Assembly: GCA_020633975.1 (NCBI GenBank)
Contig: JACKCR010000002.1
Span: 1,488,001 to 1,552,000, forward strand
From: Candidatus Eiseniibacteriota bacterium
Lineage (GTDB): Bacteria; Eisenbacteria; RBG-16-71-46; CAIMUX01
DNA length: 64,000 nt
Direction: 5' to 3'
The notes below the pieces were generated by a model that had not been told where the DNA came from, ran no database searches, and worked only from the letters and a program-made list of their open reading frames with translations. Of the stretch, positions 8,281 to 17,035 are shown piece after piece. The stretch's first letter is position 1. Each line of letters starts with the position of its first letter. Made by a program: the position numbers and the translations under genes.

Positions 8281-10488
8281 ATGGCGAAACCCAAGGTCTC
8301 AGCTGGAGGCGGAATCCCCGCCTTGCTCTACGTCCATCGGAAGTCCGGGGAAGCAGGCGGATTCTTCCGCCTCTGGAACCGACTCCGATCTCGCAATGCC
8401 TGCAAGACGTGCGCACTCGGGATGGGCGGAGTGCGGGGCGGGATGGTGAACGAAGCAGGCCACTTCCCCGAGATCTGCAAGAAGTCGATCCAAGCGCAGG
8501 CGGGAGACATGGCCGGCGCCCTGGACGAGCGGACCCTCGCAGAAACTCCGGTCGAACGGCTCGCCCAACTCACCCCCCGCGAACTCGAGTACCTCGGCCG
8601 GGTCACCTTCCCGATGGTCCACAGGAAGGGCGACTCCCACTACCGTCGCGCCAGCTGGGCCGAAGCGTTGGACCGCGCCGGGGATGCACTTCGGGGTGCC
8701 GCGCCGGAGGAGACGTTCTTCTACTCTTCCGGTCGTTCGAGCAACGAAGCCGCGTTCCTCTTCCAGCTCATCGCCCGGGCCTACGGAACCGCGAACGTCC
8801 ACAACTGCTCCGCCTACTGCCACGCGGCTTCCGGGGTCGCGCTCTCCAAGGTCTACGGCTCCGGCACCGCATCCGTCGTCCTGGAAGACCTCGCCTCCGC
8901 CGACCTCGCGATCGTGATCGGCGCGAATCCAGCGAGCAACCATCCGAGGCTTGTCACGCAGCTGGTCGAGATGAGGGAACGGGGCGGCACCATCATCGTG
9001 GTGAATCCGCTCGAGGAACTCGGTCTCGTTCGGTTCCGGATCCCGTCCAAGCCGAAGAGTTTCCTCTTCGGGTCGGATGTTTCGGACCTCTACGTGAAGC
9101 CGCACATCGGCGGCGACATCGCATTCCTGGTCGGTGTCCTCAAGTCCGTGATCGAGCGGGGCGGAGTCGACGAATCGTTCGTCTCCTCGTTCACCGAGGG
9201 CTGGGACACCGTCCGCGAAGATGTGATGGCCTCCTCCTGGACCGAGCTGGAGGCCCGTTCCGGAGTCCCGCGATCCGAGATCGAGCAGGTGGCCGAAGCG
9301 GTTCTCCGTGCGAAGCGTGGGATCTTCTTCTGGGCGATGGGGCTCACGCATCACGAGCACGGAGTCGACAACATCCTCGCGCTCGCGAACCTCGCCCTCG
9401 CGCGCGGTTGGCTCGGCCGTCCCGGAGTCGGGCTCCTTCCGATCCGCGGTCACTCGAACGTGCAAGGCGTCGGCTCGGTCGGCGTCGGGCCGTACGTGAA
9501 GCGCGCGTTCGCAGAGAGGATGGGCGAGATCTACGGCGTCGACGTCCGTCCTGGCGGGCTCGACACCTACGATTCGATGGTGGCCGCCGACGAAGGCAAG
9601 ATGCGCGCCGCGGTACTGCTGGGCGGAAACCTCTTCGGAAGCAACCCCAACCGAGACTGGGCCGCGCGTGCCCTCTCCCGCATTCCCTACAAGTGCTACC
9701 TGTCGACCAAACTGAACGAGGGCCATGCCCACGGGCTCGGCGACGAGACCTGGATCCTTCCCGTGCTCGCGCGCGACGAGGAGGGGCAGACGACGACGCA
9801 GGAATCGATGTTCAACCTCGTGCGGGTGTCCGAAGGAGGACGCCCTGCAGTCGACGGAGAAATGCGGTCCGAAGTCGAGATTCTCGCCTCCGTCGCGGAG
9901 CGGATCCTCCCTCCCGGCCGCTTCGACTGGAAGCAGATGCGTTCCCACGCCACATTGCGTGAGGCGATCTCGAAGACGGTCCCCGGATACTCCGCCATCG
10001 CCGAGATCGACCGCACGCACGGCGGTGTCTCGGGCGAGTTCCAGATCGAAGGCCGCACGTTCCACGAACCCCAGTTCTCGACCCCGAGCGGCAAGGCCCA
10101 GTTCCACTCGACCCCGCTTCCGCGCGAAACCGCCCCCGACCATCCGCTCGCGTCCGACGAACTCCGGATCATGACGATCCGCTCGGAAGGGCAGTTCAAT
10201 ACCGTGGTCTACGAGGAGGAAGACCTGTACCGGGGAAACGAGCACCGGAACGTGCTCATGCTCTCGGCCGAGGACGCGATGCGATGGAACCTCGAGGAGG
10301 GCGACACCGTGTCGGTCGAGAACGAAGTGGGACGGATGGAAGTCCAGGTCGCGATCGTCTCGATCCGCGCGGGGAACGGAGCGATGTACTACCCCGAGGC
10401 CAACGTCCTCGTCCCGCGACGGATCGATCCGAAGTCTGGAACGCCGGCGTTCAAAGCAGTACGCGCGCGAGTCCGGAAGCTAGCCTAG
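8281..10488 (+). CDS. FdhF/YdeP-family molybdopterin oxidoreductase
   Basis: A 735-residue protein resembling the 'oxidoreductase alpha (molybdopterin) subunit' family (YdeP and formate-dehydrogenase-like). I use the ATG at 8281; a TTG 12 codons upstream is open but poor, and neither has a good Shine-Dalgarno. N-terminal cysteines C41-x2-C44 and C66 could hold an iron-sulfur cluster. C180-H181 in 'SAYCHAASG' aligns by pattern with the Sec/Cys-His molybdenum ligand pair of FdhF. 'DLAIVIGANPASNHP' and 'RGWLGRPGVGLLPIRGHSNVQG' are typical molybdopterin-binding stretches. The C-terminal 100 residues form the dinucleotide-binding domain. No partner subunit or cofactor gene is adjacent. The true substrate is unknown; formate dehydrogenase activity should not be assumed. 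Confidence 0.85.
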   Translation: MAKPKVSAGGGIPALLYVHRKSGEAGGFFRLWNRLRSRNACKTCALGMGGVRGGMVNEAGHFPEICKKSIQAQAGDMAGALDERTLAETPVERLAQLTPRELEYLGRVTFPMVHRKGDSHYRRASWAEALDRAGDALRGAAPEETFFYSSGRSSNEAAFLFQLIARAYGTANVHNCSAYCHAASGVALSKVYGSGTASVVLEDLASADLAIVIGANPASNHPRLVTQLVEMRERGGTIIVVNPLEELGLVRFRIPSKPKSFLFGSDVSDLYVKPHIGGDIAFLVGVLKSVIERGGVDESFVSSFTEGWDTVREDVMASSWTELEARSGVPRSEIEQVAEAVLRAKRGIFFWAMGLTHHEHGVDNILALANLALARGWLGRPGVGLLPIRGHSNVQGVGSVGVGPYVKRAFAERMGEIYGVDVRPGGLDTYDSMVAADEGKMRAAVLLGGNLFGSNPNRDWAARALSRIPYKCYLSTKLNEGHAHGLGDETWILPVLARDEEGQTTTQESMFNLVRVSEGGRPAVDGEMRSEVEILASVAERILPPGRFDWKQMRSHATLREAISKTVPGYSAIAEIDRTHGGVSGEFQIEGRTFHEPQFSTPSGKAQFHSTPLPRETAPDHPLASDELRIMTIRSEGQFNTVVYEEEDLYRGNEHRNVLMLSAEDAMRWNLEEGDTVSVENEVGRMEVQVAIVSIRAGNGAMYYPEANVLVPRRIDPKSGTPAFKAVRARVRKLA

Positions 10489-10496
10489 GAACGGAC

Positions 10497-10526
10497 ATGA
10501 GCATGGGCATGGGCATGGGCATGGGC
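10497..10526 (+). repeat. Hexanucleotide ATGGGC tandem repeat
   Basis: Five consecutive 6-bp units (ATGAGC, then four ATGGGC) start 8 nt after the oxidoreductase stop, followed to about 10575 by degenerate ACGGGC/GGGCAC units. It lies in the 105-bp gap before a convergent gene and does not encode a convincing protein. It looks like simple-sequence expansion. Confidence 0.75.
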
Positions 10527-10593
10527 ACGGGAGCGGACACGGGCACGGGGCACGAGCGCGGGCACGGCCCCGCAGCGTCGCGACCGACGTTGA

Positions 10594-11829
10594 TCAGTGG
10601 GCCTGCAGCAACTGCTGCATGAGCGTCTCGGTGCGCGTCACCATCTCATCCACGGAGTAGCGGGAGCGGACGATCTCCGTACCGACTCGCGAGTAGGACG
10701 CGGCGAGCTCCGGGTCGAGGAGGATCGAGCGGAGGGCCTCCGCCATACCTGCTTCGTCGCCCGGGGCAACGAGACGGCCGGACTCGCCGTCCGCCACCAT
10801 CTCCGCGAGCGCGCCGACCCGAGTCGCCACCACCGGCGCTCCCGCATCCATCGCCTCGAGCAGTGCGAGCGGGAGCGTCTCGACGAGCGGATGACTTGCG
10901 AGTACGGCGACGTCGAAGCCGTACATGAGACGACGAGCGTCCTTGCGAAGTCCGAGGAAGCGCACAGACCCCTCGACGCCGAGTTCCTTCGCGCGTGCCT
11001 CGAGTTCGGAACGTCGAGGCCCGTCTCCAACGATCCAGAGCTCCGCGTCCACGTCCTTTCGCACACGAGCGAAGGCAGCGAGGAGCAGCTCGTGATTCTT
11101 CTCCGGCCGCAGCACCGCCGTGATGCCGATCACTTTGACGTCTTCGCGCCCCGCGATCTCGCGGTGTACCTCGCGGCGCAGCGCATCGATCTCGGCGTCC
11201 GTCCGCGGCTCGATCGGAATGCCGTTCGGAATGACGACGATCTGCTCGTCCGGGATCCCTTCCGTCTCGACGAGGTACTGCCGCTGCGCGTCCGCGATCG
11301 AGATGATCCGGTCGAGGTGACGGCGAACGAGTCGGATCGGTCGCTTGAGGCTCGCTGCCCCACCCCACTGCCCGGTGGTGTGGACCGGCATGAGGCGAAC
11401 ACGCACGCCGCTCCCGATCGACGCCACGGTCACATAGAACACCGCATGCGCGTGGTCGAGGAAGTAGACGACTTCATACCTGTGGGTCCGGAGGAACCGC
11501 ATGAGGCGAGGAAGCAGGGTCGGGTCGACCCGCTGCTGCCCCGTGAACCCGGAGTGGCAGACGACGCCCTCGGCCCTCAGCTCCTCCCCGACCGGGCCCA
11601 ACTCCCTGAGGGCGAGAAGCTCGACGTCGTATCCGCGATCGCGAAAGCCGCGGACCAAGTGCGCGAAGACACGTTCGGCTCCGCCGACCACATACGTCGT
11701 CCCGGCGAAGAGGATTCTCACGTCACCGAGGAGCCGGCCTTTCGGCTCGGGGTCCGATTGTTGTGGCGAGTGAACGGACGGGCGGCCTGACACGTGAGAC
11801 TCCGATGGACCGTGGCGCGTTGGGGACAC
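10594..11829 (-). CDS. GT4-family glycosyltransferase
   Basis: A 411-residue GT-B glycosyltransferase. The N-terminal Rossmann half begins after about 35 poorly conserved residues at 'VRILFAGTTYVVGGAERVF', typical of the acceptor domain. The C-terminal donor-binding half carries 'AVLRPEKNHELLLAAF', 'LWIVGDGPRRSELE', 'VRFLGLRKD' and the E-x7-E motif region 'ETLPLALLEAMDAGAPVVATRVGALAEMV'. The GTG start at 11829 lies 3 nt after the anti-sigma stop, so it is likely in the same operon. It probably transfers a sugar to a lipid or surface polysaccharide. A later start near the Rossmann motif is possible. The sugar donor cannot be told from sequence. Confidence 0.88.
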   Translation of the reverse strand: MSPTRHGPSESHVSGRPSVHSPQQSDPEPKGRLLGDVRILFAGTTYVVGGAERVFAHLVRGFRDRGYDVELLALRELGPVGEELRAEGVVCHSGFTGQQRVDPTLLPRLMRFLRTHRYEVVYFLDHAHAVFYVTVASIGSGVRVRLMPVHTTGQWGGAASLKRPIRLVRRHLDRIISIADAQRQYLVETEGIPDEQIVVIPNGIPIEPRTDAEIDALRREVHREIAGREDVKVIGITAVLRPEKNHELLLAAFARVRKDVDAELWIVGDGPRRSELEARAKELGVEGSVRFLGLRKDARRLMYGFDVAVLASHPLVETLPLALLEAMDAGAPVVATRVGALAEMVADGESGRLVAPGDEAGMAEALRSILLDPELAASYSRVGTEIVRSRYSVDEMVTRTETLMQQLLQAH

Positions 11830-11832
11830 AAC

Positions 11833-12060
11833 TCAGCCGCGCTTGACGCGAATGATCTTCTGCTGCAGGCGGATGATCATCTCACGCCGTGCGCCCGTCG
11901 ACCCGAGTTGTTCCGTGATCCGGATGGTCGCCACCGTGTTCTGGATCTGGATCCGGCACCGGTCACACGTTCTGAGATGCTCGTCGATCTCTCGCCTCAC
12001 GTCCGGGGCGAGATCCACGTAGCCAGCGATCAGCTCTTTCGACAGTTCGTGGCAGTTCAT
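11833..12060 (-). CDS. Small zinc-finger anti-sigma factor
   Basis: A 75-residue soluble protein with the ZAS signature: C3-H4 near the start and H-x3-C-x2-C in 'EHLRTCDRCR'. This zinc site is characteristic of anti-sigma factors that hold ECF sigma factors inactive. The short, basic C-terminal half (ARREMIIRLQQKIIRVKRG) has no membrane segment, so it is probably a cytoplasmic, perhaps redox- or metal-sensing, anti-sigma factor. Its ATG overlaps the stop of the upstream sigma gene in an ATGA. The glycosyltransferase gene follows after 3 nt. The longer open frame starting at 12132 would lie inside the sigma gene and is rejected. Confidence 0.85.
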   Translation of the reverse strand: MNCHELSKELIAGYVDLAPDVRREIDEHLRTCDRCRIQIQNTVATIRITEQLGSTGARREMIIRLQQKIIRVKRG

Positions 12061-12650
12061 GTTCCGATCCGTTCCGCGAAGTACTCGCCAAGCCGATCCC
12101 GGAGGATCGACCGCGCCCGGTGGAGACGCCACTTCACCGCTCCGAGCGGAAGCTCGAGCGCTTGGGCCACCTCGTCGTTCGAAAGGCGGTTGATGTCCCG
12201 CATCACCACGATGGTCCGGAGGTCGATCGGGAGATCCTCGAGGGCCGTTTCGAGGACGCCGGCCGCTTCCCGAGACTGCAGCTCGTCGAGAGCCGACTCA
12301 CTGAAGTCGATCGGGTCCATCGCCTTCCCGTCGCCGTTCTCTCCCTTGATCGGCGCGTCGAGAGAGAACACGTCGGACCGACGCTTCCGCATCTTCATGA
12401 GCCCCTGGTTCACCGCGATCCGGTGCAGCCAGGTGTTGAACCGACTCTTGCCCTGGAACTCGCCGATCTTGTCCAGCGCTTTGAGGAACGACTCCTGGAC
12501 TACGTCCTCGGCATCCTCCTCCGTCTTCATCAGACGTCGGGCGAGCCGATAGATTGGATCGACGCTCGGCGCGGCGAGTTCCCAGAAAGCCTCGCGGTCT
12601 CCCGCCTGCGCCTTCTCCAAGAGCGATGCTTCCAGTTCTGCTTCTTCCAT
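12057..12650 (-). CDS. ECF-type RNA polymerase sigma factor
   Basis: About 197 residues. Region 2 is visible in 'DPIYRLARRLMKTEEDAEDVVQ', continuing 'ESFLKALDKIGEFQGKSRFNTWLHRIAVN'. Region 4 is visible in 'LPIDLRTIVVMRDINRLSNDEVAQ' followed by 'ALELPLGAVKWRLHRARSIL'. The acidic linker between them is typical of RpoE-like sigma factors. The ATG at 12650 has GGAG close upstream; a TTG three codons earlier is an alternative. The gene leads a three-gene unit: sigma, ZAS anti-sigma (ATGA overlap) and glycosyltransferase. Positive autoregulation is usual for such operons, but no promoter motif was identified here. Confidence 0.92.
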   Translation of the reverse strand: MEEAELEASLLEKAQAGDREAFWELAAPSVDPIYRLARRLMKTEEDAEDVVQESFLKALDKIGEFQGKSRFNTWLHRIAVNQGLMKMRKRRSDVFSLDAPIKGENGDGKAMDPIDFSESALDELQSREAAGVLETALEDLPIDLRTIVVMRDINRLSNDEVAQALELPLGAVKWRLHRARSILRDRLGEYFAERIGT

Positions 12651-12815
12651 GGACTCCAAAGTCTAGACCAAAGACGACGCAGCGACCAGACGGCGGGATG
12701 GAGCGCGAGACGAAGCCACGACCCGCGGCCAGGGCCAGGCGATCGAGGAACGCGACGACCAGACGGCCGGATGGCGATACTGGAAGGGCGCCAGACCCGG
12801 TGCTAACGTGCCGAC

Positions 12816-14888
12816 ATGTCGAAGTCGCGTCCGTCAAAGAAGACCCGGTCAGCCGATCGCGCCCGCTCCGGTGCCGTGCCACCCCGACGTGGGTTCCCGC
12901 GAAATGCGGTGATCCTCGCACTCCTCGTTCTCGCCGTTTCGGGAGCTGCCTACTACGTCTCGTTCCTGCGCGAACGGACGTCGCCGTTTGGCGACTCCGA
13001 TCGGCCGACCGAGCCGTGGAACATCCTCCTCATCAGCCTCGACACCACCCGGCCTGACTATCTCGCCGCATGCGCCTCGGGTCCTGTTGCGACACCGAGC
13101 CTCGACCGGATCGCGGGAGGCGGATTCGTCTTGTCATCGATGATCAGCCCCGCACCGATCACTCTTCCCTCGCACGCGAGTCTCCTCACGGGTCTCAACC
13201 CGAACCGGCACGGAGTTCGGGAGAACACCGAGTACGCACTGCCGGACGACGCGATCACGGCAGCCGAGACGTTCCGCTCCCACGGCTACCGGACGCAGGC
13301 GTTCGTGTCCGCCTTCGTAATGGATGGCCGCTTCGGGCTCGAGCAAGGCTTCGACGACTATGTCGACGACCTCACTGCACCCTCCGTCCGTCCAGGAGCG
13401 GTCGAACTCCCGGGCGCGGTCTCCACTTCACGCGCCGCGGAGTGGATCTCCGCGCACGCCACCGCGAGACGCCGGGGCGACGAGACGCGACCGTTCTTCC
13501 TCTTCCTCCATCTCTTCGATGCCCACGCCCCCTATGCACCGCCGAGTCCGTACCGCGAGTCGTACCCGAGCGACCCCTACGCCGGCGAACTCGCCTACCA
13601 GGACGCCGTGTTGGGCGCCGTCCTCGATCGACTGGAAGTGGTCGGAGAAGCGGACCGCACCTTGATCTGGGTGGTGAGCGATCACGGGGAGTCGCTCGGC
13701 GCGCACGGAGAAGACACGCACTCCTTGTTCGTCTACGACGTCACCCAACGGATCGTCTCCTTGCTCCGCCTCCCCCCGGCGAACGGACGGTACGAAACCG
13801 GAGCGCCAAGACTCGTGGCAGACGACGTCACCGGAATCGTCGACGTCTATCCCACGCTCCTGGACCTCATGGGAATCGCGCCTCCGGGGAGCGAAGCAAC
13901 CGCCGGGCTCGACGGCCAAAGCCTCGTCCCACTCCTTCGCGGAGAGTCCGATCCGGAGCGCGCGATCTACTGCGAGACATGGAGTCCCTACGTGAGCTAC
14001 CGCTGGGCTCCGCTCGAAGCGGTTCGAACGAAGCAGTGGAAGTACATCCGCGCGCCCTTCCCCGAACTCTACGATCTCGTCTCCGACCCGAACGAGGAGA
14101 CGAACCTCGCGGCCGCTAAGCCCGACGTCGTGCGCGATCTCTCGAACCATCTGGACACATTCATAGCGGGGGCCTCCGGCGGCACCCTCGCTGCCGGCGC
14201 CACCCGCGCTGCGAGCGAAGAAGAACTCGAGCGACTCCGGTCCCTCGGCTACCTCGGAAACGCCGGGACGCCATCGCCTGGTGACGTCGACTTCAGCAAG
14301 CTCCCCGACCCGAAGCGGCAGGTCGCGTTCTTCCGCGGACCGTTCCAAAGCGCGAAGTCGCTCCTCCTGTCGGGCCGAGTAGACGAAGCGATCGCAAAGT
14401 TCGAGGACGCACGTTCCGCCGATCCAGGCAATCCATCCGTCCACCAGTTCCTCGGCGTCGCCTATCGCCAGGCCGGCGAGTTCCGAGACGCCGCCGACTC
14501 CTACCGCACCGCACTCGCACTGCAGCCAGACTCGCCTAGGTCATGGGTGGGAATGGGTCGGGCGCAGATGTCACTCGGTCATCCCGACAGCGCACGCACC
14601 GCGTTCGTCACGGCCCGGACGCTCTTGCCGCACTCTCCGGACTCTTGGGAAGGCCTAGGAGACTTGGCGTGGGAGGCCGGAGACGTGGCCCGCGCGGCAA
14701 CACTCCTCGACTCCGCACGTGTCCTCGGCGCGCCGCCGATCCTGATCGAGGGCAAACTCGCGAGACTCTACCGCGACGACTTCCCCGACGCAGCCCGGGC
14801 CAGTCGACACCTCGAGGCCTACGCGCGCGCGCTCGGGACGAATGCGACGGAAGCCGCTCGCCGCCTTCCTCCATCTCCTCTGCGGTAG
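12816..14888 (+). CDS. Membrane-anchored sulfatase-like hydrolase with TPR tail
   Basis: A 690-residue protein. A basic N-terminus is followed by one membrane segment (about residues 31-50). The alkaline-phosphatase-superfamily domain spans about 68-450: 'NILLISLDTTRPD' supplies metal-binding D76, and 'DHGESLGAHGEDTHS' supplies the second metal set. The nucleophile position reads 'PITLPSHASLLTG', with Thr116 where classical sulfatases have the Cys or Ser that becomes formylglycine. Tetratricopeptide repeats follow from about residue 520 ('SVHQFLGVAYRQAGEFRDAADSY', 'SWVGMGRAQMSLGHPDSA'). The active site would be periplasmic. It may be a phosphodiesterase, phosphotransferase or non-classical sulfatase rather than a true sulfatase. 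The gene stands alone. Confidence 0.85.
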   Translation: MSKSRPSKKTRSADRARSGAVPPRRGFPRNAVILALLVLAVSGAAYYVSFLRERTSPFGDSDRPTEPWNILLISLDTTRPDYLAACASGPVATPSLDRIAGGGFVLSSMISPAPITLPSHASLLTGLNPNRHGVRENTEYALPDDAITAAETFRSHGYRTQAFVSAFVMDGRFGLEQGFDDYVDDLTAPSVRPGAVELPGAVSTSRAAEWISAHATARRRGDETRPFFLFLHLFDAHAPYAPPSPYRESYPSDPYAGELAYQDAVLGAVLDRLEVVGEADRTLIWVVSDHGESLGAHGEDTHSLFVYDVTQRIVSLLRLPPANGRYETGAPRLVADDVTGIVDVYPTLLDLMGIAPPGSEATAGLDGQSLVPLLRGESDPERAIYCETWSPYVSYRWAPLEAVRTKQWKYIRAPFPELYDLVSDPNEETNLAAAKPDVVRDLSNHLDTFIAGASGGTLAAGATRAASEEELERLRSLGYLGNAGTPSPGDVDFSKLPDPKRQVAFFRGPFQSAKSLLLSGRVDEAIAKFEDARSADPGNPSVHQFLGVAYRQAGEFRDAADSYRTALALQPDSPRSWVGMGRAQMSLGHPDSARTAFVTARTLLPHSPDSWEGLGDLAWEAGDVARAATLLDSARVLGAPPILIEGKLARLYRDDFPDAARASRHLEAYARALGTNATEAARRLPPSPLR

Positions 14889-14924
14889 CGGCGCCGACCT
14901 CTGCGTCGAGTACCAGGGTGGGTT

Positions 14925-15668
14925 TCAGCTTCGAGGATCGATGCCGGCGTTGTTGTCAGCGTCCGCGTCGGCGTCTATGACGACACTCACGCCGTCTGCG
15001 CTCCACGCTTTCGCACCGGGAACGAGACTGGCGAACGGACGCTGAAGGACGACGCCTCCCGAGACGATGAGCTTCACGGCTTCGTCCACGGTCATGGTCG
15101 TCTCCTCCACGTCCGTGCTCGGCAGGAACAGGAGGTATCCAGAGGTAGGGTTCGGCGTGGTCGGAAGGAAGACCGCGAGTTCGATCGTCCCGTCAGCGAG
15201 CTCCACTTCGTTCGTGACGAAGCCGAACGCCCGACATCCGCGCCGCGGATACTCGAAGCTGACGACACGCTTGAACCCCTTCCCCGCGGGGTTCGTGAAC
15301 GTCTCCATGATCGTCTTGCTCGATCCGTAGACGTCCTTGAGGAACGGTAGTCTGAGGAGGATGCGTTCCGCGAAGTGGAGCAGGGTCCGGCCGCCGATGG
15401 TCTGGACCAAGAGACCGACCAAGTAGAGCAGGAGCAAGGTCGCAAGAAGCCCGGCGCCCGGGATGCGGCGCCCGATCAGCTCGTAGAGGAGGGGCTGGAG
15501 CAGCCCGTCGATCCGGAGGAAGAGGAACCGAACGACCCAAACGGTGACCGCGAGCGGCCCGATCACGGCCACGCCCGTCACGACCCGCGTGCGAATCGCC
15601 AGCCCCGCGAGATGGAATGCGTGTCGGATCCGACTCAACCTCTCTCCCTCCGTCGCTCCCTTCGTCAC
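14925..15668 (-). CDS. DUF502 family membrane protein
   Basis: A 247-residue protein with two N-terminal hydrophobic segments (about 27-50 and 69-90) and the family pattern 'IPGAGLLATLLLLYLVGLLV', 'LPFLKDVYGSSKTIMETF', 'VVSFEYPRRGCRAFGFVTNE' and 'VFLPTTPNPTSGYLLFLP'. DUF502 proteins are inner-membrane proteins of unknown function. I give the GTG at 15668, but a TTG at 15638 has GGAGG about 6 nt upstream and may be the true start (237 residues). The C-terminal 'DADADADNN' run is low complexity. It converges on the sulfatase-like gene and diverges from hppD. Confidence 0.85.
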   Translation of the reverse strand: MTKGATEGERLSRIRHAFHLAGLAIRTRVVTGVAVIGPLAVTVWVVRFLFLRIDGLLQPLLYELIGRRIPGAGLLATLLLLYLVGLLVQTIGGRTLLHFAERILLRLPFLKDVYGSSKTIMETFTNPAGKGFKRVVSFEYPRRGCRAFGFVTNEVELADGTIELAVFLPTTPNPTSGYLLFLPSTDVEETTMTVDEAVKLIVSGGVVLQRPFASLVPGAKAWSADGVSVVIDADADADNNAGIDPRS

Positions 15669-15922
15669 TCCCGAGGAACGCAGGCCCCACTGGGCACGGC
15701 GTTCGGGGCTGCTGCCCGAGGCGGCTGCCCGAGCGCAGAGTCTCGGTTCAGATCATCTACGAGGTCAACACGCGAAGTGCATGGGGGAACGTCCTCTCGC
15801 GCACCTCACGCCCGCCCGGCCCGGGTCCACTTCGGCCCCTCCCCTGCGGTTGAGCAACCGTTTCTCCCTCTGCTAGTCTCAGCCGTCTCAGCGCGCAGGA
15901 GAACCAGAGAAAGGATGGACCC

Positions 15923-17017
15923 ATGGGCGAGGTGAACACTCCCCTTCCGGTCAAGGACATCGACCACGTCGAGTTCTTCGTCGGGAACGCCAAGCAAGCC
16001 GCGGAATACTACCGTCTCCTCTTCGGATTCGATCTGATCGGGTACGCCGGCCCCGAAACTGGGATCCGGGACCAAGCTAGCTACCTGCTCCAGCAGGGGC
16101 ACATCCGGTTCGTCCTCACGACCCCGCTCACTCCCGACTCGGAGGCGGCGCGCAAGATCCACCAGCACGGAGACGGCGTCTACGACATCGCCCTCCGTGT
16201 CGACGATGCGGAGAAGGTCTATGCGGAAGCCGTCCGACGCGGAGCTCCTTCGGTCTACGAGCCCAGAGAGGTGCGGGACGCGGAAGGCGCAATGAAGAAG
16301 GCCGCGATCCAGACCTACGGCGACACCATCCACTCGTTGGTCGAGAAGAACGGCTACGAAGGGCCGCTCCTCCCCGGCTTCCGTCCGCTGGACAAGAAGG
16401 GCGGCAACCAGTTCCTCAAGGCGATCGACCACATCGTCGGCAACGTGGAAGATGGAAAGATGAACAACTGGGCGGAGTTCTACTCGTCCGTCTTCGGGTT
16501 CGACAACTTCATCACGTTCGACGACAAGGACATCTCGACCGAGTACTCCGCGCTTCGCTCCAAGGTCATGGCGAGCGAGAACAAGCGGATCAAGTTCCCG
16601 ATCAACGAGCCCGCGCCCGGCAAGAAGAAGTCGCAGATCCAGGAGTACATCGAGTTCAACCGTGGAGCCGGCGTCCAGCACGTCGCTCTCATCACGGGCG
16701 ACATCATCTCCGCGATCCACGATCTGAGAGCTCGCGGGGTCGAGTTCCTCGAAGTTCCGGACACCTACTACGAGACGCTCACGGAACGGGTGGGAGAGAT
16801 CAAGGAAGACATCGAAGAGCTCCGCAAGCTCAAGATCCTGGTCGACCGCGACGAGGACGGATACCTCCTCCAGCTCTTCACGAAGCCGGTCGAGGATCGG
16901 CCGACGCTCTTCTTCGAGGTCATCCAGAGGCGTGGATGTCAGGGATTCGGCAAGGGGAATTTCAAGGCGCTCTTCGAGTCGATCGAGCGCGAGCAGTCTC
17001 GGCGCGGAAACCTCTAG
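15923..17017 (+). CDS. hppD: 4-hydroxyphenylpyruvate dioxygenase
   Basis: A 364-residue enzyme of the usual length. It converts 4-hydroxyphenylpyruvate to homogentisate with O2 and Fe(II) in tyrosine breakdown. Two vicinal-oxygen-chelate halves are visible: '[18 protein letters not shown]' at the N-terminus and '[21 protein letters not shown]' in the second half. The Fe ligands by pattern are H170 (AIDH), H253 (GVQH) and E332 (TLFFEV). The C-terminal '[21 protein letters not shown]' is strongly conserved in the family. An AAAGGA-type ribosome site precedes the ATG. It is followed after 18 nt by homogentisate dioxygenase, giving the first two steps of the homogentisate pathway. The maleylacetoacetate isomerase and fumarylacetoacetase genes are not in the window. 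Confidence 0.97.
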   Translation: MGEVNTPLPVKDIDHVEFFVGNAKQAAEYYRLLFGFDLIGYAGPETGIRDQASYLLQQGHIRFVLTTPLTPDSEAARKIHQHGDGVYDIALRVDDAEKVYAEAVRRGAPSVYEPREVRDAEGAMKKAAIQTYGDTIHSLVEKNGYEGPLLPGFRPLDKKGGNQFLKAIDHIVGNVEDGKMNNWAEFYSSVFGFDNFITFDDKDISTEYSALRSKVMASENKRIKFPINEPAPGKKKSQIQEYIEFNRGAGVQHVALITGDIISAIHDLRARGVEFLEVPDTYYETLTERVGEIKEDIEELRKLKILVDRDEDGYLLQLFTKPVEDRPTLFFEVIQRRGCQGFGKGNFKALFESIEREQSRRGNL

Positions 17018-17035
17018 CCGACTGCAGGAGAAACG

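Noticed and set aside
8299-10245. Minus-strand open frame of 648 codons
   Set aside because: It lies wholly opposite the molybdopterin oxidoreductase and encodes a charged, motif-less product.
10497-10622. Short plus-strand coding repeat (Met-Gly run) after the oxidoreductase
   Set aside because: The frame exists only because of the ATGGGC simple repeat and overlaps the convergent glycosyltransferase.
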